64,000 nt of DNA from Nymphaea colorata (Eukaryota > Streptophyta > Magnoliopsida > Nymphaeales > Nymphaeaceae). Every line of letters begins with the position of its first letter. Position 1 is the first letter of the stretch. Both the position numbers and the translations under genes were made by a program. Below, piece by piece: positions 1-12,292 of the stretch. The notes beneath the pieces were generated by a model. That model saw only the letters and a list, made by a program, of their open reading frames with translations. It did no database searches and had not been told where the DNA came from. Where the stretch lies: assembly GCF_008831285.2 (NCBI RefSeq), contig NC_045138.2, forward strand, positions 124,001 to 188,000. The letters are read 5' to 3'.

Positions 1-835
1 TGTGTCTGAGAGACGACCTTCGTTGACGGGGTTGGTGGGCAGGATTGTTCAGAACAATTGGGGAAAGAGTTTTGAGCCGTCTTGATAATTTTTACGGTTG
101 CAATTAGGAAACCCAGCTAATTATGATCAACGTTGTTTCAGAGGATTCGAGAGTTACCTTCCTGACGATAAAGTGAGTGTTAACTTTTTCTCTTAGGGTT
201 GTTTGACTTAAGGATGAGACGGAAGTTTTTGTCGAGCTTGACTGATAATAAAAGGCTTTTCAGGTTTAATGAAAGAAAGGTCGTTTGAAAAAACTCCTCT
301 TTAAAAGGTAAGAAAAAGATAGCCGAAGAGCAAATTTTTTGTCTATTGCTTGAGAGAAATAAGAAAACCTACTAATTTTTTGCAAAAACAGAAGGTTTAC
401 CTGAGGCCTTAAGTATGGCCAACGCCAGAAGGGAGTTTTCCAAGAGGAGATTTTGTTGCTTCTGAAATGATGGTTACGAGGAATTTCCTTTTCTGGGTAT
501 ACTAAACCTTTACTCTTGATACAATACGTCCACCGCTAGAGGCAGCCTTTTCTAGGAACGGGGTTGTGACTTCTGAGCTGGGTTTTATGTCTACGAGAAA
601 TTTTCTTTTGTGGGTATCTCTTCTTTGCCGTTCCGGGCTCTGGAGAACCGACTTTGTCTTGTGCCTACCGTGGGAGGGTTGCAGAGTCTACTGCTACGCG
701 TCCTAGTGGACAGTGGACAGTAGTAAGAGGGCATGCCTGTTGCCACCTGTTTGGTTGAGCTGTTTGTTTCTATATGAGCCCGCGTTTTCCTTCGTTTCCC
801 CTTCGTTTTTCCGTGTCTCTGTTCTTATTTGTCAG
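1..835. other. Upstream region, no gene recognised
   Basis: No open frame here resembles a known protein. An imperfect direct repeat is visible: a block at about 472-500 (ACGAGGAATTTCC followed by a TTTTCTGGGTAT stretch) recurs at about 592-620. The last part is presumably promoter and distal 5' sequence of the F-box gene that follows. Confidence 0.5.
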
Positions 836-842
836 TATATAA
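836..842 (+). promoter_or_regulatory. Candidate TATA box of the SKP2-like gene
   Basis: TATATAA stands about 280 bases before the chosen start codon. A transcription start near 870 would give a leader of about 250 bases. No experimental support; TATA-like strings are common in AT-rich DNA. Confidence 0.35.
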
Positions 843-1118
843 TTCGTGGCTTTGTGTAAATTTTCTGCTTTCTTAGAGACCTTCGTTCAGTCCACAGGTT
901 TCAATGTTTGCCTCTTGGTCTATATTACTGCTCTTTGCTTTCTGTGAAAGGTTAGGAGGATTGGGGCTGTTGCCACTTTCTCCTTCTCATCTAAGTGTCT
1001 TTTGTTTTCTGATACGTGTTTCTGCCCTGGTCTGCAGCTTTTCTGGTCTGCGCGTTTCGTAGTTAGACTTGGTGATAGACTGATCACAAAAGTTCTTCTT
1101 GCTTTTCGACTGCTGGTG

Positions 1119-2526
1119 ATGATGGTTGGATTGATGGGAACGGAGGATTTGAACATGGAGTTGCAGAAACTTGTTGTCGGAATGAACCCTTTTGGGGAGT
1201 GGAAGGACCTTCCTGGGGAGCTTATATTGCGGATTATGTCTCTTGTTGATGATCGTACTGTTATCATAGCGTCTGGTGTCTGTACCGGGTGGAGGGATGC
1301 TATCTGCATAGGCCTCAGCCGTATTTCTTTATCATGGTGAGACGAAGCTGCTCTTTATGTTGCTCTTTTGGATGAATTTTTTTGCCCTTTTTTCTTACTT
1401 CACTTCGTTGGTGAAGGCTCTGATATAAAACAAATGCAATTGTCACGTATGGTTTGTCTTTTGTTGCATTTTCATCGTACTCCGAACTGATGTATCCGTG
1501 TTCATATTTATGCATTTATATACAGTCTTGGTTTAAATTCTGTCCTTCTGTTTGATAGATGCTGGTCTCCTTTTAGTTATCATTGAGATGTTGACTTATT
1601 GATCTATGTTTTCGGGCTACTGCTGATGTTCCTGTTGCATTTTTTTTTCCTTGGTCCTGCTGACAACCTATCTTGTTGAAAGATTTAGTTTCTCTATCTG
1701 AAGGTCATTCTTCTGTAGAGAGAAGAAAACCTGGCTTCTGTCCTATGTTTTTTCTGTGGCCTATCTTGTTGTTCTGTTTATGAAATTAAATCATCTTTTT
1801 GGTCATCCTTGAGTCGTTGACCCTGTAATTTCGATATAAATTTTTATTCAATTCTCAGCCAAATTTTTATTCAATTCTCAGTGGCTGGAGATCATCTAGA
1901 TTTATGGGTTGCTTGGAGATTTGACAAGCAAACAGCAAGCCCAATGTGTTTTCTGTCTCTCGATGCCTGTGAACTTTTTATCTTCTTCTTAAGGGGCGTA
2001 CATTACAATCATCGAGAACTTCCTAGGAGCCTGCATACCGGTCGATCTGTTAAAAGAATTATTGCTTTAACCTGTCCAAGTAAAATGCTTTTATGTATGA
2101 AACTGTATACTGTTTGGCAAAATGAGTAAATTACATGAAACGTTCTTGCAGTTATCTTGAGGGTTTTGCTTCCCTTTCAATCTCCAATACCAAGAGAGAT
2201 TGGTTTAGTCTTGCTAACCATCATAGTTGACCAAGGCCTTCTAATTAACTGCTCTAAGAACTTTGTGTGCCATGTATACACATGGTCAGACTGCTTGAGT
2301 GGGCCTTAAACAACGTCAGGAATCAGGATCGAATTGGCATCCATCGGAGATGGATCTTGTGAGTCAATTATCAATATGATGTACTTATCATTGGAGGCTA
2401 GTTTTCATGGATTTTGATCACTTGCATCATCTTGTTGTTGTCGGAACCAGTCAGGCAAAATGAAATTATTAAGATGCTGTGGATGGTTGTTTAGGCAGCT
2501 AGATCTTTTTTCTTTTCCATTTTAAG

Positions 2527-2564
<38 letters not shown>

Positions 2565-3816
2565 GACAGTTTTCTGGTATGATCCTGCTGTCGTCGAGTG
2601 GCATAATTTCCTCTGAATCGGAGGATTTTCTTGAAATTGATGCATGTTTCTGTAATAGACTTCTAGTTTTGTTTCTGGCCTTCATAAAACAAAGTGCTTA
2701 AGTTGTTGTTTGCAGGTGCAAGACCAAAATGAACAACCTTGTGCTATCTCTTGCACCTAAGTTCACTAATCTGCAGACACTGATCCTGCGTCAGAACATG
2801 CCTCAACTGACTGATGAGGCTGTGGAGGCAGTTGCTTATCACTGTCGTGATCTTCAGCACCTTGACCTCAGCAAGAGCTTGAAGCTCACAGATCGTGCAC
2901 TATATGCTGTGGCAAGTGGTTGCCCCGATCTCCTTAAATTTAACATCAGTGGATGTTCTGCCTTAGGTGACGACAACGCACTTGCATTTCTGGCTGGCAA
3001 GTGCAGGAAATTGAAGCATCTGAATCTTTGTGGGTGTGTAAGAGCTGCATCTGACAAGGCCTTGCAGGTTGTATGATCAGTAGTCTGTTAATAAACTGTT
3101 GGGCAGTTCATATATTTTAAAGTTTAAGACTGTATTCAATTGCCTTTTGCAGGCAATTGCAAATAATTGCAATCAGTTGCAGTCTCTGAATCTAGGTTGG
3201 TGTGAAGAAGTTGGTGATGTAGGAGTGACGAGCTTGGCCAGAGGCTGTCCAGATCTCAGGGCATTAGATCTGTGCGGCTGCGTTCTCATAACCGGTGCAT
3301 ATAATACTGCTAAAACAAATGACTTTAGTATTTCGGAATTAGTATTCATGTCCTGTGAATTGTTTATGTATTGTCATTTCCTTAGCTTTCCTTGAGTATG
3401 ATGAAGAACTGTCTTCTGCTGCAGATGATAGCGTGATTGCTCTTGCGAATGGATGCCATCGTCTTCGATCTCTTGGCTTATATTACTGTCAAAACATCAC
3501 GGACAGGGCTATGTATTGTCTAGCCAATAGCCGCTATGGTGGGAAGCAGGGACTGTGGGAATCGGTGATGAAGAACAACCATGGGGAAGGGTTGATGAAC
3601 CTCAACATTAGCCAATGCACTGCTCTTACTCCTCCGGCCGTTCAGGCGGTGTGTGATTCCTTCCCAGCCCTGCACACGTGCCCGGAGCATCATTCCCTCA
3701 TAATTAGTGGCTGTCTCAGCCTTACTTCTGTGCATTGTGCTTGTGCCCTTCAGGCCTGCAAGGCTGCTGGGAGGTCTGCTGCTGTTCTTAGGCAGCAGCT
3801 CCAGCAACATCTTTGA
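1119..3816 (+). CDS. SKP2A: F-box/LRR protein, SKP2A/SKP2B-like
   Basis: Substrate receptor of an SCF (SKP1-cullin-F-box) ubiquitin ligase. Arabidopsis SKP2A/B bind cell-cycle factors such as E2F-type proteins and act in the nucleus. Four coding exons join in frame: 1119-1336, 2716-3067, 3153-3294 and 3425-3816, all with GT-AG introns, giving 367 residues against about 360 in Arabidopsis. The F-box lies at about residues 25-65 (EWKDLPGEL, SGVCTGWRD). Cys-containing leucine-rich repeats fill the rest (HLDLSKSLKLTDRAL, SLNLGWCEEVGD, LRSLGLYYCQNITDRAMY). The C-terminal block with LNISQCTALTP and ALHTCPEHHSL is diagnostic of this subfamily. The first ATG (1119) is followed at once by another (1122), and 1134 is also possible. 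The same frame stays open upstream to 1002 but only with a TTG. SKP2A and SKP2B cannot be told apart here. Confidence 0.93.
1838..1881 (+). repeat. 21-bp direct repeat in SKP2-like intron 1
   Basis: AAATTTTTATTCAATTCTCAG occurs twice, at 1838-1858 and 1861-1881, separated by CC. Each copy ends in a pyrimidine-poor CTCAG that resembles a weak acceptor, but no coding sequence continues from it. Confidence 0.9.
2527..2564. repeat. (AT)n(AG)n microsatellite in intron 1
   Basis: About 12 AT units run into about 7 AG units, 150 bases before exon 2 of the SKP2-like gene. Likely length-variable. Confidence 0.9.
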
Positions 3817-5040
3817 ATGTGGTAGTCCAGTTTGTTCACATGTTTCGCTGGTGGTTGTGCATTTTCAAACGTTTATAGTAGAGTAAAAGGTAAACATAGG
3901 ACATCTTTTGTATATAAGGGTAACACATAATAATATTGGTTGTATATACATATATGTATACGTATTCTCTGTCACGTGGATGCCCATTTGTAGTTTTGTA
4001 CAGTCTTGTCTTTCTCGTGATCTCTCTCTCTCACACATTTGTACTGTTGCCTGTTACTATTTGGGCGAATTCTCAAAACAAAAAGAGTTGCCTTCATGAG
4101 AATCCCACTGTTTTCCTTGAAATTTTCAGCCCTAGAGAAAGATCGATTGTTCTTGGAACCAGGAGGTTCTTTCCAACCATCTTCTATATTGGGAGGTTTA
4201 CACGCTTGTCTAGTCTGAACAAGCAGCAGCAGTTCGATTTGGCTGCGACACCTTGTTTTGCATCTGAAGTTTGAGCGTCGCATTGGATGAGAATTTCTGC
4301 AACCTGCGCTTCCTTTTTAAAAGGTGTCCTCCGCTGGAGACCCTTCTCTTTTTAGAGAGATGACTCCGTTAGATGCCCCTCTTTTTGAACAGATGACCAC
4401 CGTTAGAGGCCTTTTGTATCTGAGGCAGAATGTCGAGAAGAGGGTGTTTTACGCACTGACAAAGTCGGTGTCCCAAAGATTGGTCTGAATTGTGCAGCCT
4501 TGTGAACACAGAAGGAACCATTCGCTTGCTTTTTTACTAAAGATTGGTCTGAATTGGCTGATTCAAATCGTATGGTTGGTCTGGACATGGCGTTCAATTT
4601 GACCCTGGCCAACAGGTCATTTCATCTTCCACCATGAGACAATTGAATGACTGCTGTAAGAGATCTCATTGCTCCGAACCTCACAATATGTTCCTTGGAT
4701 TTGTACGAAAAGAAACTGGACATGGTTGATGGCTTTAATTGTAGTTGCATTTGCATGATGATCTCCAAGTAGTCTTCTGGGATTTGGGAACGTCCAATAA
4801 TCATTGTACAATACTGCACAGTGTGCACAGTCCCAGGCGTTTCGGCGTCTCATCTCTTTGCAAGATTTTGCAGGGAGAGGTTTTGTAGGGAACAAAACGG
4901 GTATTGATTGGCACCAGGACTGCGCCAACGAAAAAGTTGTCGAGGAACCATCAGAATTTAACTAGGTAAAGGCTTGGAGTTTCTGTTTCAATTTAAACAC
5001 AAAAAAAAAAGAAGCAGGATAGCTGGTTTCAATCTTGCAG
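3817..5040. other. 3' flank of the SKP2-like gene
   Basis: Contains the 3' untranslated region and downstream DNA. Two overlapping minus-strand open frames at 4617-4928 have no recognisable domain. A T-rich stretch with repeated CCGTTAGA/CCGCTGGA phrases lies at 4320-4415. No gene is recognised. Confidence 0.5.
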
Positions 5041-5163
5041 GAGTACAAGAACAATGATCCTCTGGTCTTCTTCAGGAACATTCAAGTAGGATTGCACGAC
5101 GAGTTCGATGCACCTATTACAAAGTCCAAGTTAAGTGCCGCATCTGCTTATTTAGCAAGTTGA
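5041..5163 (+). other. Exon-like open stretch, unidentified
   Basis: After a plausible acceptor (CAATCTTGCAG, ending 5040) a frame is open for 40 codons to TGA at 5161-5163. It begins EYKNNDPLVFFRN and continues with VGLHDEFDAPI. The composition looks protein-like, but I do not recognise a family and there is no matching upstream exon. It may be a relic or chance. Confidence 0.2.
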
Positions 5164-5239
5164 GCTCAAATAGTTTTGGCTCAAGGAATTCTTGAAACGG
5201 TTGGCGTACTTGGGCATCTTACTTTACCTCTTTATAAAG

Positions 5240-5345
5240 GAAGCTCTCAACATCAATGCTCGGCTTGAGTCGGCTCGAGAGCTCAAGCTAAGAGAGCTTG
5301 GATTCAAGCAAGCATGGGCCTGGTCTTTTAAGGCTCAAGCTGAAC
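5240..5345. repeat. GAGCTC/CTCGGCT-rich repeat remnant
   Basis: Dense alternation of CTCGGCTTGAG, GGCTCGAGAGCTCAAGC and similar phrases. Such strings are a common dispersed repeat in plant genomes. A second remnant of the same character lies at 11320-11460. Confidence 0.45.
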
Positions 5346-5727
5346 TCAGCCCTTTAGATGTCGGTCAGGCCTGCCAAGCTAGCTATTATAAATGTAACAT
5401 CATTGAAGCGCTATTTAGCTTGGCAGCGCCCTCATTGAATCTCTTGTATATGTTGAATCTCTTATATAGATCAACATCTTATTAATAGCTCATGCAAATA
5501 TCTTTTCCACTCGCTAAGATATCACTTTCATATTAAAAGGAACTGTTTCTGGTGCTATTTTTCAACATATAGAAGTCATAACAAAACAAATTTCACATCA
5601 AGGTGTTGATTGGGATAATCATATCTTGGATACCTCACCAATATAAGCGCAAAGCTACGATCTTCACATTAGATGAGAAACACCCGCCATAAAAACTCGA
5701 TTTTTTGGTAAACACACTGGAATCTGA

Positions 5728-5957
5728 GTTGAAAAAAACAAACTCGAGAATTTGAGTTTGAAAAAGAAAAACTCCAGTTTGCAATTGCTCTCCTCCATCA
5801 GTTTGTCGATCCTATCCCAGATGTTTCAGTTGCTTTCTTTGGGAAGAATGGAGGCCAGACCAACGCCCTGGCTACCAGTCTGTGGGGATGCTTCTTGCTT
5901 GATGCTGTTTCCCCCGAGGTATTTCTACACGTAAGTAAAAGCATGTGGTTAGTCTAA
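5728..5957 (+). other. Exon-like open stretch, unidentified
   Basis: One frame stays open for roughly 75 codons. The part after a possible acceptor (ACTCCAG, ending 5777) reads as a hydrophobic, protein-like segment (FAIALLHQFVDPIPDVS, then NALATSLWGCFLLDAV) up to a possible donor (CCCGAG/GTATTT near 5915). I cannot assign a family. It could be an orphan exon, a pseudogene fragment or chance. Confidence 0.22.
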
Positions 5958-8900
5958 CAGATTATCCATTAGGTTATTTAGATTCAAAGTTGAGGAAAAG
6001 CTAGTGAACGACTTTAACGTAGAAACAAGCGGCTGAGAAAAGAGAAAACAATCACATGAAAATAGACCCTTGATCCCTGCTACCAATTCCAGTGCATTGC
6101 ATCCTCTGAGCAGGCACGTCATTTTGACTACAGCAATGTCTGAACCATCTGATGCGATTTCTAAAGCTCCGTACTCGTGTTCAGGATTTCAGTTTATAAA
6201 CTTTATTTAAGTGTCTCGTTGTCAGGGACTATAATCAACAAGGAAGCGATTACTAGCAACTTTTCACACCTGCAAGCATTTGAGCCCCTTAATCATTGCT
6301 CAGTAATCAGATGCACAAGTTGGCATCTTATGTCCACACATGAGATGGTTGAAGAAAGACAGATTCATGTAGTTCATGTTTTCAGGTTCTGATGGCCTAT
6401 GCAATGATGCAATCAAGTTGTGACCACAAGATGACAAAATGACAATGAGCGTCTGGTGCCTGTGATAAGCATGAACTGGATGTATGCTACGCCCGTATAT
6501 CTAGCTTCATAAATTGAGATAAATCTCCTATGTTGAAATGGTTTTCCAGAATAACTCTATGCACATGCCTTTTACTACTTTTGCCCTATCCTCCGTGCAT
6601 CCACGCCAGTGAACATCCCATAGTGCATAGCAACACAATCATCACCCCTCCTAGTAATCTGCTTTTGAAAATTTGAACTAACATATTTCTTTCATCTATA
6701 AATCTCACTCAATCACGCAGATACTAATCCACATCCCGAAAATGGAAGGCAGCCTTGCAACAGACTTTCTTTATTCCAGTTCTTCGATATGGCAACTCAT
6801 TCTGGATCTTCTGACTAAACCAGTAACCAAAGTTTTGGCTCATCCATTTCATTCCTTGTACAAAGCCCAAAAAGAGAAAAAAAACCTAATGCCCACAACA
6901 AGATAAAAAGAAAAGTTTGTGAGACAAGAACACTTGGGACAGAAATATGGTATGGAAGATCCAAGAATTACGGAGAGTTTCCTTACTCCTAGTAAATAAA
7001 ATATGACTGGATTATCCAACTAATAAATGGAAAAAACATGGTTACAAACTTACAGTAAACCATGAAGCGGTCTAACAGTTATGAAGGTATTCATGTACGG
7101 ATATGCAGATACTTTTCATTTAAGGTAGTCTTCCACAAACAAGGCAATTAAGATACACTCCAACTTCACAAAGGAAATCCTATACTTGATCTGAATGCAA
7201 CACTTTTGCAAACAATTTTCCTCACTATGTAAGAAATTTACAAGGAACCTTGTGGTCAAAGGCAGGATCAGACACTGGACAGCAGCGAGAAAGGTCAGAC
7301 ACCAAAATAAACAAAAAAATTATTTTAATTTGTCCAGTCCTCTTAACATAGAGAATAAGGTGGATGAGTTTCAGACCTCCCACTTTACCTCTTTGTTTTA
7401 CCTTTTTTTTGTTTCTCTTTCTTCCCTCCCTGTTCCTGTCAAATAGGATTGCTTACGTGCCACTTAGGCCTGACTAAGCTTTCTCTGGGGCCTGCCACCT
7501 AGGACTGCTTAGTGCTTTAGGTACATTGACCATGAATACATACTCCTGCTTTTAGGACTACAAGTCTAGCATTAGCCTCTTACAGTATGCACATCAAGTT
7601 AAGGCTTTTTGTCTGAATCAGGGGCATCACCCCATGTCTTTCAATCTACCATCAACTATAGAATATCATGCATAAGTTCACCAAGTGAAAGAATCACAAT
7701 CAAATTTTTGTTCCTTTAAGCGATATCCAAGAGCCACCTATGTGGCCAAGCATGGTCTTTGCCATATTTAGATATTTAATCACCCTCCTGAGGTACACTT
7801 TGATAAATCTCCAGTTGTTTTCCAGTTGGTCCTTATTTCATAGGCAGTAATCTCATTGCCATATTTGTTCTTAATGCAGTGGCTTATTTGGTAAGTATTT
7901 TTGCATTTCACCAGTTGCCATCAGCCACCTCTTACACTAAGAAGCCAAAGTTACCACTCATCTTTCACCCCAAGATATTTGATGTAATCCTAGCCGCAAT
8001 GACCCAAGACCTTGCTCAGAGAAACCATGGCTATCCCTCATACCAACAATCACCTTTCAAACAAACACAGAAGTTTACAGCAGGCGGCATCCACTACTGC
8101 AGCCTGCCTCCAGAATAGCATTTTCATGCTTGGAAAGTGTGCAGCAATCCACCATATGTATAGGACATGCCCCTTTCAATGAATCAGCTACCGCATCAAT
8201 ATTACAAATTTACAATTTTTTACTTTATGCCAACTGTCATCACTCTTAACATTATAAGAAAGCTATTAATTATGTCAATTCCCAAATCCAGAAACTATTC
8301 TGGAAAAACTGTTTCAACCACTTCTGCAACACTCACATAAATGATAAATCTACTGCCCAACCAAATAATTGTGACACTACTGGACTCCTTTTTAGCAATC
8401 TTATCCAGAGTCATGAACCTAAACCACTGGAATACTGGAGAATGGAGATATTACACCGCATGGTGAAAAGTCAAAACAACAAAAAGAAGTAGCACTTTCT
8501 GATGCAATTAGAATTACTAATTCATGTCCAATTAGAAATTGATCAAATAGCACCACATATTACAGATCTATTGAATATCGCACAGCATTTAGAGTTCTAC
8601 AGGACTAAACTAGTGGAGGAAGACTGCCTTACAGAAAGGCCTTTCATTTTTTATGAAGGAAAGAATGATACAGATACCGACGATTCTTAGTCTCGTGATT
8701 AAAGACTGCCTTACAGAAAGGCCTTTCATTTTTTATGAAGGAAAGAATGACATAGATACCAACGATTCTTAGTCTCGTGATTAATCTTTGGTTATTGGTA
8801 TTGATATAGAATAATAAACCTGGCCACTCCAGCATCTCAATAAATTAACAACCTATGTCACACGCACACAGCTGGAAGGGCACCACAACCATGACGACAT

Positions 8901-9662
8901 GCGTGGACATGGGCATGGGTGAGGGACACGGCAAATAGAAATTATACATACCATGTCCCAGCCCACAAGCTTTTCAAAAATGCTTTTCCCCACTGTCTGC
9001 GCCCATGTAACATAGTTAATAGCCAACAGTAAGAAACTGTTAACCTCACACACAAGCTTAGGACTTCAAGATGTCAAGAAAATACTTCATTTCTGTAAGA
9101 CCAAAAAAAATGGATATATAGTGAAGGCACTGAATTACATGATATGAAGCCTTATGATGCATAAGAAAATAAATGTGGATAGAACGGCCAATATAAACAC
9201 AAAACATATTCCATCTCGACCCTTTGAATTGTTTGATGTATATGAATTCTGCAGCATTGATTATGCAAATAACAATTGCTTCACTAAATACAAATTAAAG
9301 ATCAAAAGTCATTTATTCATCATGAGGCCTTAATAGCATGCATAAGAGAATACTCTACATTGATAAGACAGCCAAACGCAAAACCTATTTCATGTAGACA
9401 CTTTACATTGTTGACTGTGTATCAGCTCTGCTATGTTATTGATGCAGTTAACTGCTGCTTCACTATCTTGGAATTAAAATCGTGTAACCAGATTAGTTTC
9501 ATCATTATCCAATAGGCAAAAGTTGATAAATAAGCTCGGCTAGTAATAGCTCATTAGTAAGTAGCTAATAATATATGACAACAGTAGGACATCAGCACGC
9601 ATACTTGTGTGTCTCAATGCTTGTTTGAAGGGTGATGTAGGCAGAGGCAACAGAAGGAGTAC
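5958..9662. other. Intergenic, no gene recognised
   Basis: Lies downstream of the minus-strand bL36 gene, so it may hold that gene's 3' untranslated exon(s), but I could not identify a coding exon here. A few short open frames (7195-7446, 7879-8118, 8853-9053) show no domain. Contains an 82-bp tandem duplication, listed separately. Confidence 0.5.
8621..8784. repeat. 82-bp tandem duplication
   Basis: Units 8621-8702 and 8703-8784 start AGACTGCCTTACAGAAAGG and differ at only a few positions, so the duplication is fairly young. Each unit also carries a short inverted pair around AAAGGCCTTTC. Noncoding as far as can be seen. Confidence 0.92.
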
Positions 9663-9818
9663 TTACATGAGAGATAGCGGGCCTTCAAAGGCAAATGTAG
9701 ACATTCCTTGCCGCTGTTTATGCTTCGGATTAGCAGTACATAATACATAAACTATTCCCCGCCGTTTCACAACTCGGCAAAATTCACAAAGCTTCTTCAC
9801 AGACGATCTTACCTTCAT
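9663..9818 (-). CDS. rpl36: Ribosomal protein bL36, probably mitochondrial
   Basis: Component of the large subunit of a bacterial-type ribosome. The 51-codon frame starts at ATG 9818-9816. Its first 38 residues are the whole bL36 domain, beginning [20 protein letters not shown] and ending NPKHKQRQG, with the zinc ligands Cys11, Cys14, Cys27 and His33 all present. The wording resembles the nuclear gene for the mitochondrial protein of plants more than plastid rpl36, which argues against a plastid DNA insertion. There is no N-terminal presequence before MKVR. A good acceptor (GGTTTCAG) ends 12 bases before the ATG, so a 5'-leader intron is likely. After the domain come 13 more residues and TAA, but that TAA sits inside a perfect GTAAGT donor (9666-9661), so splicing to a longer C-terminus is possible. 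No downstream exon was found. Confidence 0.85.
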   Translation of the reverse strand: MKVRSSVKKLCEFCRVVKRRGIVYVLCTANPKHKQRQGMSTFAFEGPLSLM

Positions 9819-11319
9819 GGCTGTATAAACTGAAACCAATGAAACAAAAGGAACACAATTAATATATATTATCAGCAGACATCAACCAACTGGATACAAA
9901 GAGTAAAATGCAAGCAAGTGAAGATCCAATCCAGAAAATACATTTCATTGAGGTTTTCAATTAAAGAAAGCAAAATTTTAGTAACCACTGGCTAACAAAT
10001 CGAGACTATCTCAATCCAACCATCAAAAAAGTCATGGGTTCTGCAGATAAAGATATGATGATAACAAACTAGCTAGACCACTTCAATCCTTGAAGCCGTT
10101 ATTACTCAGTTCAGTCATTTCGAACCTCAAATGCTTAAAAGACGACCGGATTAACATACAGTTAACTGGCATTTTTAATTAATTAAAAACGAATAACTCG
10201 TCCACATTTTCGAATTAGAAGAATTCTTTACTTTATCTCAAAGATGGTGACGTTTTAAATAATTAAGAATGAACAACTCGCCCCCATTTACGAATGAGGA
10301 GAATTCTTCACTCAAACTGAAGACGGTGGCTACCTGGGCATGTTGATCACATGCCATCAAATTATTCCCAATATCCAACCAGTAACCAAGAGCAATAAAT
10401 CCATGACCATAGCAGAGACACGGTGAGTATAGCAAACAGACTACCCCCAAGAGAATGAGAAAGCAGCCATTACATGGAAACAAAGAAAACCAAACAGCAG
10501 AACAATTAGTACCAAAGAAACAAAACCAGAAACCCATCATAGAAAAAAAAATAAGGACATAAAAGATCGAGAGCAAGAAACACAACAACGGAAACCATAA
10601 CAAACGAAAATCGAAGAAGAAACAAAAACAGAATAGTGGTGACTACATCATAACAAAAGAAACTCCAAGATTGGGAAATCCAACACAACAAGGCCGCAGA
10701 TTTTTGTGGGACTTTCAGTACGTCGGAACCAAAGCAACAAAAGTAAGAAAAGGTACAGCCAGCGAGAGAGAGAGAGAGAACCAGAGGGCAGGTAAGGGCT
10801 CGAATTCGATTGAACGGCGCGGAGAGGGAGAGGGAGAGGAAACGGGGCACCCTTGTCTGTGTCTTGGGGACGGGACTGAGGCGAGGGGGGGTTTTGCCTC
10901 GAAGCCCACAGGCAGCCAAGGCTGTGCGGAGCCCGCGCTCGACCTTGGCTCGGAAGTAAGGAGACCTACGGGTACGACCCCGGCCAGGGCTCGTCCTCTG
11001 AAACGAGCCGAGTCAAAAAATTAACGAGTCCAGGCGAGTCTGGCGACCTCCGTTTTTGCAACATACACGAAAAATAATTTCCAAGTTGAGTCCCAAGCCT
11101 TCATCCTCTTCTCATTCTCCCATGGTTTTGGTCCGATTTCGGTGCTTAGGACAAAGATATTTGTTTATGTTTCAGCTTATATATCCCCGTTCTTTTTTCT
11201 ATAAAAGTTGGTACCTTGTAGTTTCGAAACGAAAACTAACTCTCTATCAGCTTTCACCTCACTTATTCTGCCAATCCGCTAATAAATATTTAGGTTTTTG
11301 AAAACGTACTAATCAAAAA
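9819..11319. other. Probable 5' region of the bL36 gene
   Basis: By analogy with other plant bL36 genes and because of the acceptor just upstream of its ATG, this region probably holds a leader intron and, further out, a noncoding first exon. The segment 10780-11010 is clearly more GC-rich than its surroundings and contains (GA)n runs, as promoters and leaders often do. Open frames on both strands here (minus 10506-10919, plus 10671-11024) are low-complexity and match nothing known. Confidence 0.4.
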
Positions 11320-12292
11320 TACATTTGAATCTGAGCTCGAGCTCAACCAGACTGGGTTAGGTCAAATTTAAGGTGGTGAATTCAAGTTTGACGCAACCAG
11401 ATCCAAATACTTGAGTCGAGCTTGAGCAGGCCTAGTTCAACTCAAACTCAGCTCATGAACACCCCTATCCGGACCTGCCATCGTAGCCTGGCCGCGTCTC
11501 GGCACAGTGAGAATTTGGATTAGGCTTGGCTAATGAGTTGTCTCGGCTCATGAACCCGATTCGAAAATCTGATTATGCCCAAATTTCGTAATAGCAATAA
11601 TTTTAAGCAATAATTTTTTGTTATGATAATTGAAAGTGTTTAATGACAATATCTGGAAACCATTTCTTAAAATCTAACACAATTTAAAGTGTTTAATGAT
11701 AGTTGTTTCCATACGGGTTGCAAAGCATAGTAGCTTGTTATATTTATTCATTGTGTTTGTAATTGTATTTTTAACATAATGTATTTTTTTTTTAACACTG
11801 GAATTGTAATAAGCATGTGGCTGACTTGAAACTATATTTGAGAACGACAATAAATTTTTTGCAGTTTTACTACAGCAGTGAAGAACAAGGGGCTTTGATT
11901 TTGCCTTTTTTTTTGTTTTTTTTTTGTTTTATGTATTCTGCTCTCAGTAATAAAAAAAAAACACCATCACATTGTTACGAGACTAAAAATATTTGCTGTG
12001 TTTAATTTTTGAATTAGGACAAGGAAAACTTTCATTAGAAAACTACTTTTTTTTGCTTTAATTTTTTAAAAAATAAGTCTCTAGCTTTTGAAACAGGAGT
12101 CCAAATGCACCAGTCCATATAATTTAGGTCTTGTTCGAGCTTAGGTCGACCTTGGAGCCATGTCTTCAGCACCAAGCCAGGTTCGGTCAGGCAGGTCTGG
12201 TACGAACCCACCCACCATGTACAGCACCAGCAGCAAGCACCCAATGCGTCAGCTTGATGGTCTTGAAACCCAACTGACCTGAGCTTTTATGA
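11320..12292. other. Repeat-derived intergenic DNA
   Basis: 11320-11460 is rich in GAGCTCGAGCTCAA, GAGTCGAGCTTGAG and similar phrases, a dispersed-repeat signature. 11480-11580 is a related GGCTCATGAACCCG stretch. The rest is AT-rich with poly-T runs. No gene. Confidence 0.45.

Noticed and set aside
1002-1118. N-terminal extension of the SKP2-like protein
   Set aside because: The frame is open but starts with TTG and the extra residues have no counterpart in the family. ATG at 1119 gives the expected length.
4617-4928. 103-codon minus-strand frame
   Set aside because: Overlaps another minus-strand frame of similar quality. Neither has a domain, and start, splice and promoter signals are absent.
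9663-9818. Plastid rpl36 inserted in the nucleus
   Set aside because: The residues follow the nuclear mitochondrial type ([14 protein letters not shown]), no neighbouring plastid genes are present, and a leader-intron acceptor lies just upstream.
10506-10919. 137-codon minus-strand frame and opposing frame 10671-11024
   Set aside because: Low-complexity Ser/Leu/Phe or Glu/Arg text from (GA)n and GC-rich DNA. More likely the promoter and leader region of the bL36 gene.
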